Source: Streptomyces sp. ATexAB-D23
GTDB lineage: Bacteria; Actinomycetota; Actinomycetes; Streptomycetales; Streptomycetaceae
Direction: 5' to 3'
Assembly (NCBI RefSeq): GCF_000373645.1
Contig: NZ_KB892001.1
Span: forward strand, 128,441-192,440
DNA: 64,000 nucleotides
The translations under genes were made by a program, and so were the position numbers. A model generated the notes under the pieces. It saw only the letters and a program-made list of their open reading frames with translations, was not told the origin of the DNA and ran no database searches. Positions 14,913 through 24,227 of this stretch are shown piece after piece (positions within the stretch are counted from its first letter, which is position 1; every line of letters starts with the position of its first letter).

Positions 14913-16541
14913 ATGGCCAGGGAATTCCAACGCGGCCACAAGGCCAAGATCAGCGATCTCACGCCGGGGACGGACCTGTACGTAGGTGTGCAGATCGCCG
15001 GCCCGGGACTGACCTTTGACATCAGCTGCTTCGGGCTCGATGCCAATGAGCAGCTCTCCGACGACCGTTATTTCATCTTCTTCAATCAGCCGAAATCCCC
15101 TGAGGAGTCCATTCAGCTCCTCGGTGCCCAGGCCGGTGACACCGAGTCCTTCCGCGTCACCCTGGACCGTATTCCGGCGAGCATCCACAGGCTGTCGTTC
15201 ACCGCGACGGTGGACGGCGCCGGGCAGATGTCGCAGGTCGGCCCCGGCTACATCCGGATCGTCGCGGGCGGCGAGGAAGTCGTCAGGTACGCGTTCACCG
15301 GCTCGGAGTTCAGCACCGAGCGCGCGGTCATGCTGGGCGATTTCTACCGCAAGGACGTCTGGCGGTTCGCCGCCGTCGGCCAGGGTTTCGACGGCGGACT
15401 CGAAGCGCTGCTGAAGAACTTCGGCGGAGAGGTCGCCGAGGAGGAGCCGGCCGCCCCGCAGCCGCAGGCAGCGGCGCCGTCGTTCGCCCCGCCCGCCCAG
15501 GCGTCCCCGGCTCCGTCGTTCGGCGCCCCGGCCCCACCGCAGGCCCCTCAGGCCCCGCAGCCCGCACCGTCCTTCGGAGCGCCGCCCGCCCCCGCCCCGC
15601 CGCCGATGCCCGCCGCGCAGCAGCAGATGCACGCCGCGCCGACGATCGTCGCCCCCCTGGCGCCGCCGCCCGGCGGCACGGTACCCCCGCCGCCGCCCCC
15701 ACCCGCCCCGTACGGGCAGCAGCCGGCACAGCAGTTCGGGCAGCCGCCCCAGCCGCCGCAGTTCGGACAGGTCCCCGGACAGGCTCCGCCGCCGTACGGA
15801 CAGCCCGCCCCCGCCCCGTTCGGACAGCAGCCTCCCGGGATGCCGCCGGGCGGGCAGCAGGCCGTTCCGCAGGCCGGTGCCGGGCTGCTGGCCGCGCTCC
15901 AGCCGTACAAGGAGACCGCCACCGGTCAGCGCTGGACCTCGCAGAACAGCCAGCTCATGCGGGTCGACCTCACCATGAGCGGCGGTGCCGGAGTGCTGGC
16001 CCGGCAGGGCAGCATGGTGATGTACCAGGGCAAGGTCGACTTCAGCTACAAGGGCGCGGGTTTCGCCGGCCGCATGGTCGGGAACGCCACCGGCCAGGAA
16101 ATGCAGCTGATGCGCTGTACCGGCCGCGGACAGGTCTTCCTCGCCGAGGACGGCACCCATCTGCATTCCATCGAGCTCCAGGGCGACGGTATCTGCGTCT
16201 CCGCCGAGAACGTCCTCGCCTTCGACGAGTCGCTCCAGTACGAGGTCCGCAGGATCGAGGGCCACGGCATCCCCGGCGGCGCCCTGTTCACCATGCAGTT
16301 CCAGGGCACTGGCACCATCGTCGTCAAGACCCACGGCACCCCCGTGGTCCTGCCGGTCACCCCGACCACCTTCGCCGACTGCAACGCCGTGGTGGCGTGG
16401 TCGTCCGCGTCCCAGGTGATCGTCTCCAGCCAGGTCCGGCTGCGCCGCAACGCGTACCCCGGGCACAGCGGGGAGTCCGTGAACCTCCAGTTCCGGGGCG
16501 CACCCGGCAACTTCATCGTCGTCCAGCCCTACGAGGTCTGA
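14913..16541 (+). CDS. TerD-domain and AIM24-domain fusion protein
   Basis: 542 residues. Residues 1-170 resemble TerD (tellurite-resistance/stress family): LYVGVQIAG, FDISCFGLDAN, DDRYFIFFNQP and a calcium-site-like acidic cluster. Residues about 180-325 are a Pro/Ala/Gln-rich linker with repeated FGQ and YGQP units. Residues about 330-540 form an AIM24 beta-sandwich (LMRVDLTMSG, GMVGNATGQEMQLMRCTGRG, LAFDESLQYEVR). TerD proteins bind calcium and appear in stress and membrane-associated complexes; bacterial AIM24 domains are of unknown function. Start ATG 14913 follows a GGGGGAC site. It heads three adjacent same-strand AIM24 genes with gaps of 11 and 18 bases. Confidence 0.85.
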   Translation: MAREFQRGHKAKISDLTPGTDLYVGVQIAGPGLTFDISCFGLDANEQLSDDRYFIFFNQPKSPEESIQLLGAQAGDTESFRVTLDRIPASIHRLSFTATVDGAGQMSQVGPGYIRIVAGGEEVVRYAFTGSEFSTERAVMLGDFYRKDVWRFAAVGQGFDGGLEALLKNFGGEVAEEEPAAPQPQAAAPSFAPPAQASPAPSFGAPAPPQAPQAPQPAPSFGAPPAPAPPPMPAAQQQMHAAPTIVAPLAPPPGGTVPPPPPPPAPYGQQPAQQFGQPPQPPQFGQVPGQAPPPYGQPAPAPFGQQPPGMPPGGQQAVPQAGAGLLAALQPYKETATGQRWTSQNSQLMRVDLTMSGGAGVLARQGSMVMYQGKVDFSYKGAGFAGRMVGNATGQEMQLMRCTGRGQVFLAEDGTHLHSIELQGDGICVSAENVLAFDESLQYEVRRIEGHGIPGGALFTMQFQGTGTIVVKTHGTPVVLPVTPTTFADCNAVVAWSSASQVIVSSQVRLRRNAYPGHSGESVNLQFRGAPGNFIVVQPYEV

Positions 16542-16552
16542 GGGAGCCCGTC

Positions 16553-17233
16553 ATGAACCAGCAACTCGCGGGCTACGTCCCGACCCCCGTCACGGCCCGG
16601 ATGGAGAACCACGGCCATTCCATGCTGAAGGTCGCGATGGCGACCGGCCAGGATCTCTACGCGCGCACCGGTTCGATGGTGGCGTACGAGGGCTTCATCC
16701 AGTACGAGCCCAACCCGCCCGCCGTCCGCCAGATCGCCTCGCAGTGGATCACCGGCGAGGGCGCGCCCCTGATGAAGTGCACCGGGGACGGGCTGCTCTA
16801 CCTCGCCGACTACGGCGCCGATGTCGTCGTCATCAACCTCAACAACGACTCCCTCTCGGTCAACGGCACCAACGTCCTCGCCTTCGACGGCCATCTCAGC
16901 TGGGGCGTCGAGCGGGTCAAGGGGCTCGCCAAGTTCGCCGGCCAGGGGCTGTGGAACGTCTGCATCTCGGGTACCGGCTGGGTCGCGATCACCTCGCGCG
17001 GCACGCCGATCGTCGTCGACTGCGGACGTGGCGAGGACGAGACGTACGTGGACCCCGACGCCCTCGTGGCCTGGTCCCCGAACCTCAAGGTGAAGGGCAA
17101 GCGGAGCTTCAAGGCATCCTCGCTCATCGGGCGGGGCAGCGGCGAGGCGTTCCAGATGGCCTTCTCCGGCCAGGGGATCGTCGTCGTCCAGCCGAGCGAG
17201 GACAGTACCGACCGGCTGCGGATCCGGAACTGA
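16553..17233 (+). CDS. AIM24 family protein (second of three)
   Basis: 226 residues forming one AIM24 beta-sandwich: MENHGHSMLKVAMATGQDLY, GSMVAYEGFIQYE, MKCTGDGLLYLADYGADV, LAFDGHLSWGVERVKG and a terminal GQGIVVVQPSE. No signal peptide, transmembrane segment or catalytic motif is visible. Start ATG 16553, eleven bases after the TerD-AIM24 stop, with AGGGAG upstream. Clearly paralogous to its two neighbours, so the trio probably forms a hetero-oligomer (inference). Confidence 0.85.
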   Translation: MNQQLAGYVPTPVTARMENHGHSMLKVAMATGQDLYARTGSMVAYEGFIQYEPNPPAVRQIASQWITGEGAPLMKCTGDGLLYLADYGADVVVINLNNDSLSVNGTNVLAFDGHLSWGVERVKGLAKFAGQGLWNVCISGTGWVAITSRGTPIVVDCGRGEDETYVDPDALVAWSPNLKVKGKRSFKASSLIGRGSGEAFQMAFSGQGIVVVQPSEDSTDRLRIRN

Positions 17234-17251
17234 CGGGAGGGAGAGCACACC

Positions 17252-18007
17252 ATGCAGAGTCCGCTTTTCAACTACACGGAACAGCAGTCCCAGGACCGCT
17301 ACACGATCCAGAACCCGCAGCTCCTGCGCGTCTCGCTGACCGGCCACGACGACGTCCTCGCCCGTAAGGGCGCCATGGTCGCCTACCAGGGGCTGATGGA
17401 GTTCGACGGCGAATACCAGTCGAACGAGCAGCGCCGCGCCCGCGCCCACACCGGCGAGGGCCTGGACCTGATGCGCTGCTCAGGACAGGGCACCGTCTAC
17501 TTCGCCAACCTGGCGCAGTACATCCACGTGGTGGACGTCGACCACGACGGTCTGACGGTCGACAGCGCCTATGTCCTGGCGCTCGACTCCTCGCTGCACG
17601 CCGAGGTCATCGCCGTGGACAGCCAGTACGGCATCTCGGGCACCGGAAAGTACCAGCTCAACATCTCCGGCACCGGCAAGGTCGCGCTGATGACCTCCGG
17701 CCAGCCGCTGATGATGCAGGTCACGCCCGACAAGTACGTCAGTGCCGACGCCGACGCGATCGTCGCCTGGTCCAGCTCCCTGCGGGTGCAGATGCAGGCC
17801 CAGACGCATTCCTCGGGTGTCTTCCGCCGCCGCGGCAACACCGGGGAGGGCTGGGAGCTCAGCTTCCTCGGTCAGGGCTTCGCCCTGGTGCAGCCGAGCG
17901 AGCTGCTTCCGCCGCAGAACGCCCAGATCGGACAGGGCCTCGCCGCCCAGTTCGGTGTGGGCCAGCACGGCGCGCACGGCCAGAACCAGAACAACTCCTG
18001 GAACTGA
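17252..18007 (+). CDS. AIM24 family protein (third of three)
   Basis: 251 residues. One AIM24 domain (residues about 15-220: LLRVSLTGHDDVLARKGAMV, EGLDLMRCSGQGTVYFAN, LALDSSLHAEVIAVD, GQGFALVQPSE) followed by a short Gln/Gly-rich tail. Start ATG 17252 with GGGAGG 12 bases ahead. It ends just before a 20-bp perfect hairpin, closing the three-gene unit. Confidence 0.85.
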   Translation: MQSPLFNYTEQQSQDRYTIQNPQLLRVSLTGHDDVLARKGAMVAYQGLMEFDGEYQSNEQRRARAHTGEGLDLMRCSGQGTVYFANLAQYIHVVDVDHDGLTVDSAYVLALDSSLHAEVIAVDSQYGISGTGKYQLNISGTGKVALMTSGQPLMMQVTPDKYVSADADAIVAWSSSLRVQMQAQTHSSGVFRRRGNTGEGWELSFLGQGFALVQPSELLPPQNAQIGQGLAAQFGVGQHGAHGQNQNNSWN

Positions 18008-18010
18008 GTC

Positions 18011-18064
18011 ACACGCATGGGTAAGGGGCGGCCTCCAGAGAGGGCGCCCCTTACCCATGCGTGT
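18011..18064. terminator. 20-bp perfect hairpin between convergent genes
   Basis: 18011-18030 is exactly complementary to 18045-18064, with a 14-base loop. It separates the AIM24 unit from the Nudix/DUF2342 unit transcribed from the other side and should terminate both. Confidence 0.85.
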
Positions 18065-18075
18065 CGTACGGGCGG

Positions 18076-18624
18076 CTACCGGCCGCCGTCGATCGCCGCG
18101 CGGGTCCGCTCCATCAGCCGGACCACCGAGGCGTCGGCGACCCGCGCCACCTCGTCGTAGGGGAACCAGCGCAGGTCGAGGGACTCCTCACTGATCCGCT
18201 CCGTGGAGCCCGAGGGCGCCAGCGCCGCGTACTGGACGTCCAGGTGCCAGTGGCACGGGCCGGGGATCGGATGGCGGTCCAGGACCACCGGCCCGTCCGG
18301 CAGCAGAGTCAGCCCGGGGATGCCGGACTCCTCCGTCGCCTCGCGCAGCGCCGCCGCCGCCGGCGTGGCGTCCCCCGGCTCGCAGTGGCCGCCCATCTGC
18401 AGCCACATCCGCAGCTTCCGGTGCAGCGTGAGCAGCACCCGGCCGCGCTCGGGGTCGACGACCAGGGCGCTGGCCGTGAGATGCCCGGCACCGCAGGCCT
18501 TCCACATGCCGTCCGGATGGAGCGCCAGGTGCTCCAGATAGATGTCGCGCAACTCTTCCTGGGCCGCGTCGCCCCCGGTTTCGTAACCCTTCAGTACGAG
18601 GACGGCTTCGTCGTGCAGGCTCAC
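18076..18624 (-). CDS. Nudix hydrolase of unassigned substrate
   Basis: 182 residues. The Nudix box runs from GGHCEPGD through LREATEESGI (about residues 77-99). The N-terminal helix and HLTASALVVDP strand fit the general MutT-like fold. Family enzymes hydrolyse nucleoside diphosphates linked to another moiety; no subfamily motif identifies the substrate. The start ATG overlaps the end of the DUF2342 gene by 4 bases (ATGA type), indicating translational coupling. Confidence 0.85.
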   Translation of the reverse strand: MSLHDEAVLVLKGYETGGDAAQEELRDIYLEHLALHPDGMWKACGAGHLTASALVVDPERGRVLLTLHRKLRMWLQMGGHCEPGDATPAAAALREATEESGIPGLTLLPDGPVVLDRHPIPGPCHWHLDVQYAALAPSGSTERISEESLDLRWFPYDEVARVADASVVRLMERTRAAIDGGR

Positions 18625-20111
18625 TTGTCGGTGTCGTCCTTGCCGTCGCCCGCGTCCGTGCCCCCGCCACTGCCGTTGTCGTCATCGGCCGCGGTGTCCT
18701 GATTGCCCTGCTTGTCCTGGGCATCCGCTCCGGGCGCGGGCTTCCGCGGCCTGTTCGCCGCCTCGCCGAGCATCTTGTCCAGCTCGGAGAAGTCCAGCTG
18801 CTCGTGGTGGACGAAACCGTCCGGGTCGTCCAGGTCGTGCGCGGTCGGGAGCATGTCGGGGTGCTCCCACAGCGCGTCGCGCCCGTCGAGACCGCGCGCG
18901 TCCGTGAGCGACGCCCACAGCCGAGAGGCGTCCCGCAGCCGCCGCGGCCGCAGCTGGAGGCCGATGAGCGTGGCGAACGTCTGCTCGGCGGGGCCACCGG
19001 AAGCGCGCCGCCTGCGCATCGTCTCGCGCAGCGCGTCGGCGGAGGTCAGACGGGACTTCGCGGCGGCGTGCACCACGGCGTCCACCCAGCCCTCCACGAG
19101 GGCGAGGGCCGTCTCCAGCCGGGCCAGGGCCGCCTTCTGCTCCGGGGTCTCCTCCGGCTGGAACATTCCCTGCTGGAGCGCCTCCTGCAACTGCTCGGGC
19201 TGCGACGGGTCGAACTGGCCGACCACGTCCTCCAGCTTGCTGGTGTCCACCTTGATCCCGCGCGCGTAGCCCTCGACGGCACCGAACAGATGCGAGCGCA
19301 GCCACGGCACATGGGCGAAGAGCCGCTGGTGGGCGGCCTCGCGCAGCGCCAAATACAGCCGCACCTCGTCCTGCGGGACGCTCAGGTCCTTGCCGAACCG
19401 CTCGACGTTCAGCGGGAGGAGCGCGGCGCGGCCGGCCGGGCCGAGCGGCAGCCCGATGTCGGTCGAACCGACCACCTCGCCCGCCAGCACGCCGACGGCC
19501 TGCCCGATCTGCTGGCCGAACATCGCGCCGCCCATCGACCGCATCATGCCGATCAGCGGGCCCGCCATCGCCTGCATCTCCTCGGGCAGCACATCGCCCA
19601 TGGCGAGGCCGACCCGCTCGGCGACCGGGTCGACCAGCTGCTGCCAGGCCGGAAGCGTCGCCTCCACCCACTCGGCGCGGCTCCACGCCACGCTGGAGAC
19701 GGAACCGGAGGGCAGCGACGTCGCGCCGTCCAGCCAGAGGTCGGCCAGACGCAGCGCCTCATCGACCGAGGCGCGCTCGGCGGGGCCCACACTCGCGTCC
19801 TTGGAACCGTCCGGCGTGCCCTGCGACACCGTCTGCCGGGCGATCTGCTTGGCCATGTCCCAGTTCACGGGACCGCCCTCGTAGCTCAGCATCTGCCCGA
19901 GCTGCTGGAACGCCGCGCCCAGATCGTTCGGGTTCATCGAGCCGAACATGGCGGCGAAGGGGTTGTCACCGCCCGCGCCCGGACCGAAGCCGAACGGGTT
20001 CGCCGGACCGCCCGAACCCTGCCCACCTCCGGTGGGGTCGTTCTTCTTGCCCTTGTCGCCGTCGTCCGGCTCCTCCGGCGGAAGGCCGAATCCGAATGGG
20101 GTGTCACTCAC
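18621..20111 (-). CDS. DUF2342 zinc-dependent metalloprotease-like protein
   Basis: 496 residues. A Gly/Pro/Asn-rich N-terminus (1-55) precedes a mostly helical domain with LREAAHQRLFAHVPW (about residue 255), which occupies the position of the metallopeptidase-like His motif in this actinobacterial family (homologue of Rv3195). It lacks a canonical HExxH, so peptidase activity is doubtful. The C-terminus is acidic, Asp/Gly-rich and low in complexity. No signal peptide is seen. First gene of a two-gene unit with the Nudix hydrolase. Confidence 0.8.
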   Translation of the reverse strand: MSDTPFGFGLPPEEPDDGDKGKKNDPTGGGQGSGGPANPFGFGPGAGGDNPFAAMFGSMNPNDLGAAFQQLGQMLSYEGGPVNWDMAKQIARQTVSQGTPDGSKDASVGPAERASVDEALRLADLWLDGATSLPSGSVSSVAWSRAEWVEATLPAWQQLVDPVAERVGLAMGDVLPEEMQAMAGPLIGMMRSMGGAMFGQQIGQAVGVLAGEVVGSTDIGLPLGPAGRAALLPLNVERFGKDLSVPQDEVRLYLALREAAHQRLFAHVPWLRSHLFGAVEGYARGIKVDTSKLEDVVGQFDPSQPEQLQEALQQGMFQPEETPEQKAALARLETALALVEGWVDAVVHAAAKSRLTSADALRETMRRRRASGGPAEQTFATLIGLQLRPRRLRDASRLWASLTDARGLDGRDALWEHPDMLPTAHDLDDPDGFVHHEQLDFSELDKMLGEAANRPRKPAPGADAQDKQGNQDTAADDDNGSGGGTDAGDGKDDTDK

Positions 20112-20301
20112 GGGTTTCCTCGGCTCGTAGGGCCGCCGGTGGGAACCGACGGCGACTGCCCGACATCACCTTCCAGCGTAGACACCAAGTCCGCTCAGGG
20201 CCTCAGTGCTCCGTCGGCACCGGCCCTGCGGCAGGATGGACGCCACCTGGTACGTACGAGTCATGCGGGTACGTACTGAAGACAACCGCTGGAGACGCCC
20301 G

Positions 20302-21456
20302 GTGAGTTCCCCAGATCCGCAGGTTCGCGCAGCGCGAAACCTGGCCGACCCATCGCTAGAGAAGAAGCCCGAGAACACGTCCGTCCCCGGCCGCCCCAGA
20401 AGCCGCGGCCCCGTCGTGGCCGTCACCGGAGCCGCGAAGGGCGTCGGTGAGCTCCTCACCGCGCGCCTCGCGGCCTCCGACGAGATCAAGCAGGTCATCG
20501 CCATCGACGAGCGCCGGGGCGATGTCTCCGACGCGACCTGGCACCTCCTCGACGTACGCGACCCGGCCATCGCCGAGAAGCTGCGCGGCGCGGACGTCGT
20601 GGTGCACCTGGCCCTCGACCTCGACCTGGAGACCGACCCCGCCGCGCGCACCGCCTACAACGTGCGGGGAACCCAGACCGTGCTGACCGCCGCCGCGGCC
20701 GTCGGCGTGCACCGCGTCGTCCTATGCACCTCCGCGATGGTCTACGGAGCGCTGCCCGACAACGACCTCCCGCTCGCCGAGGACGCCGAGCTGCGGGCCA
20801 CCGCCGAGGCCACCGGCGTGGGAGACCTGCTGGAGATCGAACGGCTGGGCCGCCGGGCGCCGCGCGCCCACCCCGGGCTCCAGGTCACCGTCGTGCGCCC
20901 GACCGTGCTCGTCGGCGGCACCGACACAGCGCTGACCCGCTACTTCGAGTCGCCCCGGCTGCTCGTCGTGGCCGGTTCCCGGCCCGCCTGGCAGTTCTGC
21001 CATGTCGACGACCTGGTCACGGCGCTGGAGTACGCGGCACTGGAGAAGATCGACGGGGAGTTCGCGGTCGGCTGCGACGGCTGGCTCGAACAGGCCGAGG
21101 TCGAGGAGCTGAGCGGGGTGCGCCGGATGGAGCTGCCCTCCGCCGTCGCGCTCGGTGCCGCCGCCCGGCTGCACCGGATCGGCCTCACCCCCTCGCCCGC
21201 GGGCGACCTGGCGTACACGATGCACCCCTGGGTGGTCAGCGTGAGCCGGCTGCACGACGCGGGATGGCGCCCGAGCTGGACCAACGAGGAGGTGCTCGCC
21301 GCGCTCCTGGAGGAGGTGGAGGGGCGCCACACCGTCGCCGGCCGCAGGCTCGGCCGCAAGGACGCCACCGCGGCCGGAGCCGCCGGCGCGACCGTCGCCC
21401 TCCTGGGCACCGCGGCCCTGGTCCGCCGCGCCCGCAAGGCCCGCCGCCGCATCTGA
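20302..21456 (+). CDS. NAD-dependent epimerase/dehydratase-like SDR protein with C-terminal membrane anchor
   Basis: 384 residues from GTG 20302, chosen for the GGAG site 7 bases ahead; the frame is open to 20206. The extended-SDR core starts with VTGAAKGVGELL (Gly-rich NAD(P) motif), then VVHLALDLD, NVRGTQTVL and CTSAMVYGALP. The expected Tyr-x-x-x-Lys is not obvious (VYGALP lacks the Lys), so catalysis is uncertain. Near the C-terminus ATVALLGTAALV followed by a basic tail looks like a short membrane segment. Substrate unknown. It is divergent from DUF2342. Confidence 0.8.
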   Translation: MSSPDPQVRAARNLADPSLEKKPENTSVPGRPRSRGPVVAVTGAAKGVGELLTARLAASDEIKQVIAIDERRGDVSDATWHLLDVRDPAIAEKLRGADVVVHLALDLDLETDPAARTAYNVRGTQTVLTAAAAVGVHRVVLCTSAMVYGALPDNDLPLAEDAELRATAEATGVGDLLEIERLGRRAPRAHPGLQVTVVRPTVLVGGTDTALTRYFESPRLLVVAGSRPAWQFCHVDDLVTALEYAALEKIDGEFAVGCDGWLEQAEVEELSGVRRMELPSAVALGAAARLHRIGLTPSPAGDLAYTMHPWVVSVSRLHDAGWRPSWTNEEVLAALLEEVEGRHTVAGRRLGRKDATAAGAAGATVALLGTAALVRRARKARRRI

Positions 21457-21564
21457 GAGCGGGGGCCGCGGGCCGTCCGCTGTAGGAGGCTCCAAGGCGC
21501 GGCGCGGCCCGCCGGGTGAATCGGCAATTCCGTGTTGTCCGCGCGGTACGGCACGATGGTGGTC

Positions 21565-22026
<462 letters not shown>

Positions 22027-22155
22027 GCGCAAACCGGAACGGCGGGCATCCGCCCCGATTTGCGTAACCGCACCCCGGCCGTGAGCGTTGGTCCTGCGGA
22101 TGGTTAATCTGCTGATCGGTCAGTTGCGACCGCTCATTGGGGTAGGGAGGTCGGC

Positions 22156-22344
22156 ATGGCAGCACTCGCCTGGTTGTTGATTCCGCTTTTCGCTGCGTTC
22201 GGAGCAGCGATATGGGGAAGCTGGGCCGCACGTAATCGCACCACCGGTGACGTCACCGAACTCGCCGGGTACGCACGGTTCCGTGAAGCGATGGAGAAGT
22301 CGCACTCCGCTTCCGAACCGCTGGAGCAGATATCGAACGTCTGA
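22156..22344 (+). CDS. Small single-pass membrane protein of unknown function
   Basis: 62 residues: an N-terminal hydrophobic helix (LAWLLIPLFAAFGAAIWGSW, residues 4-23) and a short hydrophilic tail. A GGGAGG ribosome site stands 7 bases ahead. It has no recognisable domain. Its position before the PDZ protease suggests a small envelope protein, but nothing more can be inferred. Confidence 0.75.
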   Translation: MAALAWLLIPLFAAFGAAIWGSWAARNRTTGDVTELAGYARFREAMEKSHSASEPLEQISNV

Positions 22345-22437
22345 GGCCGCGGAGACCGCCCTCGACGCCCCCGCCCCGGGCCCCGTACGGACCGGCCCCG
22401 GCGGTGCACTGACAGACCCTTCCCGTACTGTCGTTCC

Positions 22438-23529
22438 ATGCCACGCCGCACCGCGACGATGCTCGCCTCCACGCTGATCCTGATCGCACTGATCTGTGCG
22501 GGCGTGGTCATCAAAGTGCCGTACTCGGAGATGTCGCCCGGCCCGACGGTGAACACGCTCGGCAAGGTCGCGGGCGACCCCGTCCTGCAGATCACCGGCC
22601 ACCGGACGTACAAGACGTCCGGCAACCTCAACATGACCACCGTCAGGGTCACCGGCGCCGACTACAGCATGAACCTCGTGGAGGCCCTCTACGGGTGGCT
22701 GGCCCACGACAGTGTGGTCGTACCGCACGAGACGCTCTACCCGGACGGCAAGACCGAGGAGCAGTCGACGCAGGAGAACGCCGAGGAGTTCAGCCAGTCC
22801 CAGGAGAGCGCCAAGGTCGCGGCCCTCACCGAGCTCGGCATCCCGGTGACGTCGTACGTCGTGGTCTCGACCGTCGTCAAGGACAGCCCCGCCCAGGGCA
22901 AGCTGCACGCGGGCGACATCATCGAGGACGTCGACGGCACCGCGGTCGAGGGGCCCGAGGACGTCGCGAAGCTCGTCACCCGGCACAAGCCCGGCGAGGA
23001 CGTCACCTTCACGGTGATCCCGGCCAAGACCGCGGCTGCGGCAGAGAAGGCCGGCAAGAAGCCCGAGGGCTCCGAGAAGGTCACCATCACCACCCGGAAG
23101 GCCTCCGCCAAGGAGAACCGCGCCATCGTCGGTATCCAGGCGGGGACGGACCACACCTTCCCCTTCGACATCGACATCAAGCTCGCCGACGTGGGCGGCC
23201 CGAGCGCGGGGCTGATGTTCGCCCTGGGCATTGTCGACAAGCTGACCCCGGGGCAGCTGACCGGCGGGAAGTTCATCGCCGGCACGGGCACCATCGACGA
23301 CGACGGCAAGGTCGGCCCGATCGGCGGCATCAACATGAAGCTGGTCGGCGCGCGCGACGCGGGCGCACGCTACTTCCTGACCCCCGACGACAACTGCAAG
23401 GCCGCCGCGTCCGACACCCCCGACGGGCTCACCCTGATCCGGGTCAAGACCATCGCGGACGCCAAGAAGTCCCTGGACAAGCTCCGCGCGGGAGACACGG
23501 CCGGACTGCCGAGCTGCTCGACAGGCTGA
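22438..23529 (+). CDS. Membrane-anchored PDZ-Lon protease (YlbL family)
   Basis: 363 residues. One transmembrane helix (about 8-26), a PDZ domain (about 125-210, with LHAGDIIEDVDG) and a C-terminal Lon-type S16 proteolytic domain: catalytic Ser in GGPSAGLMFALG (about 254) and Lys in GGINMKLVGARDAGA (about 301). YlbL-type proteases act on the membrane-exposed face; homologue of Rv3194c. Start ATG 22438 lies 6 bases after a TACTGT -10, so the mRNA is probably leaderless. Confidence 0.9.
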   Translation: MPRRTATMLASTLILIALICAGVVIKVPYSEMSPGPTVNTLGKVAGDPVLQITGHRTYKTSGNLNMTTVRVTGADYSMNLVEALYGWLAHDSVVVPHETLYPDGKTEEQSTQENAEEFSQSQESAKVAALTELGIPVTSYVVVSTVVKDSPAQGKLHAGDIIEDVDGTAVEGPEDVAKLVTRHKPGEDVTFTVIPAKTAAAAEKAGKKPEGSEKVTITTRKASAKENRAIVGIQAGTDHTFPFDIDIKLADVGGPSAGLMFALGIVDKLTPGQLTGGKFIAGTGTIDDDGKVGPIGGINMKLVGARDAGARYFLTPDDNCKAAASDTPDGLTLIRVKTIADAKKSLDKLRAGDTAGLPSCSTG

Positions 23530-23550
23530 CCGCGCCCCCGCACCGGGCGG

Positions 23551-24120
23551 TCAGGACTCGAACGTCGCGGCAAGCGCCTCGGCCAGCCCCGGCACCAGGC
23601 CGGCACCGGTCAGCACCTCGCTGGGCGAGTCCTTCTCGCGCAGCCGTACGGCCGACTCGCGCGCCCCGTCCCGCAGCACGGCCACCGTCATCCGGACCTC
23701 CTGCCGGTCCGGATGCTCGGCGACCCACTCGGTCAGCCGCTTCTCGTCGAGGCCTTCGGGCACGGAGGCCTCGGCGGACGGCGGCAGCATCAGCCGCTCC
23801 ACCGTCATCGCGCACCCGACGACCGCGTCGGGCCAGGCGATCGTGGCGAGGAACTCGTCCAGCGCCGTCCCCGCCGGCAGCTCCTCCTGCTCGATGGGGG
23901 TCAGTGCGGCGGGCTTCGAGCCGTCGTCGTCCAGGCCGAGCTGGGCGGCGAGCCCTGGTTCCTGGACCCGCAGCCGGGCGGTGTCGACCAGGGCGAAGAG
24001 GCGGGCGGGCTGGTCCCAGCCGAGGCCGGAGATGTACTCGTCGATTTCGAGCACCGCGACGGTGAGCGGGCTCGCGGCCATCGGAGGGCCTGAGGGGGAA
24101 ACGTTGGGCATGGACAACAT
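23551..24120 (-). CDS. PPA1309-family conserved actinobacterial protein
   Basis: 189 residues from ATG 24120 with an AAGGAGG ribosome site. The sequence (PLTVAVLEIDEYISGLGWDQ, PARLFALVDT, LDEFLATIAWPDAVVGCAM) matches the actinobacterial PPA1309 family as I remember it. No catalytic or membrane motif is visible and its function is unknown. It is divergent from the UPF0182 gene, an arrangement common in the phylum. Confidence 0.8.
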   Translation of the reverse strand: MLSMPNVSPSGPPMAASPLTVAVLEIDEYISGLGWDQPARLFALVDTARLRVQEPGLAAQLGLDDDGSKPAALTPIEQEELPAGTALDEFLATIAWPDAVVGCAMTVERLMLPPSAEASVPEGLDEKRLTEWVAEHPDRQEVRMTVAVLRDGARESAVRLREKDSPSEVLTGAGLVPGLAEALAATFES

Positions 24121-24227
24121 CCTGCCTCCTTCCGCCCCGGGAACGGGAACTAGGTAAAGCATCAGTAAGTTGAAGGGATGGGCTCTACGATCGCTGGGCC
24201 CGCTCCACACGACCCGCGAACTTCGAG

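Noticed and set aside
20206..20301. N-terminal extension of the SDR protein to the first in-frame start
   Set aside because: The region lacks a ribosome site, whereas GTG 20302 has GGAG at the right spacing, and the extension has no resemblance to SDR N-termini.
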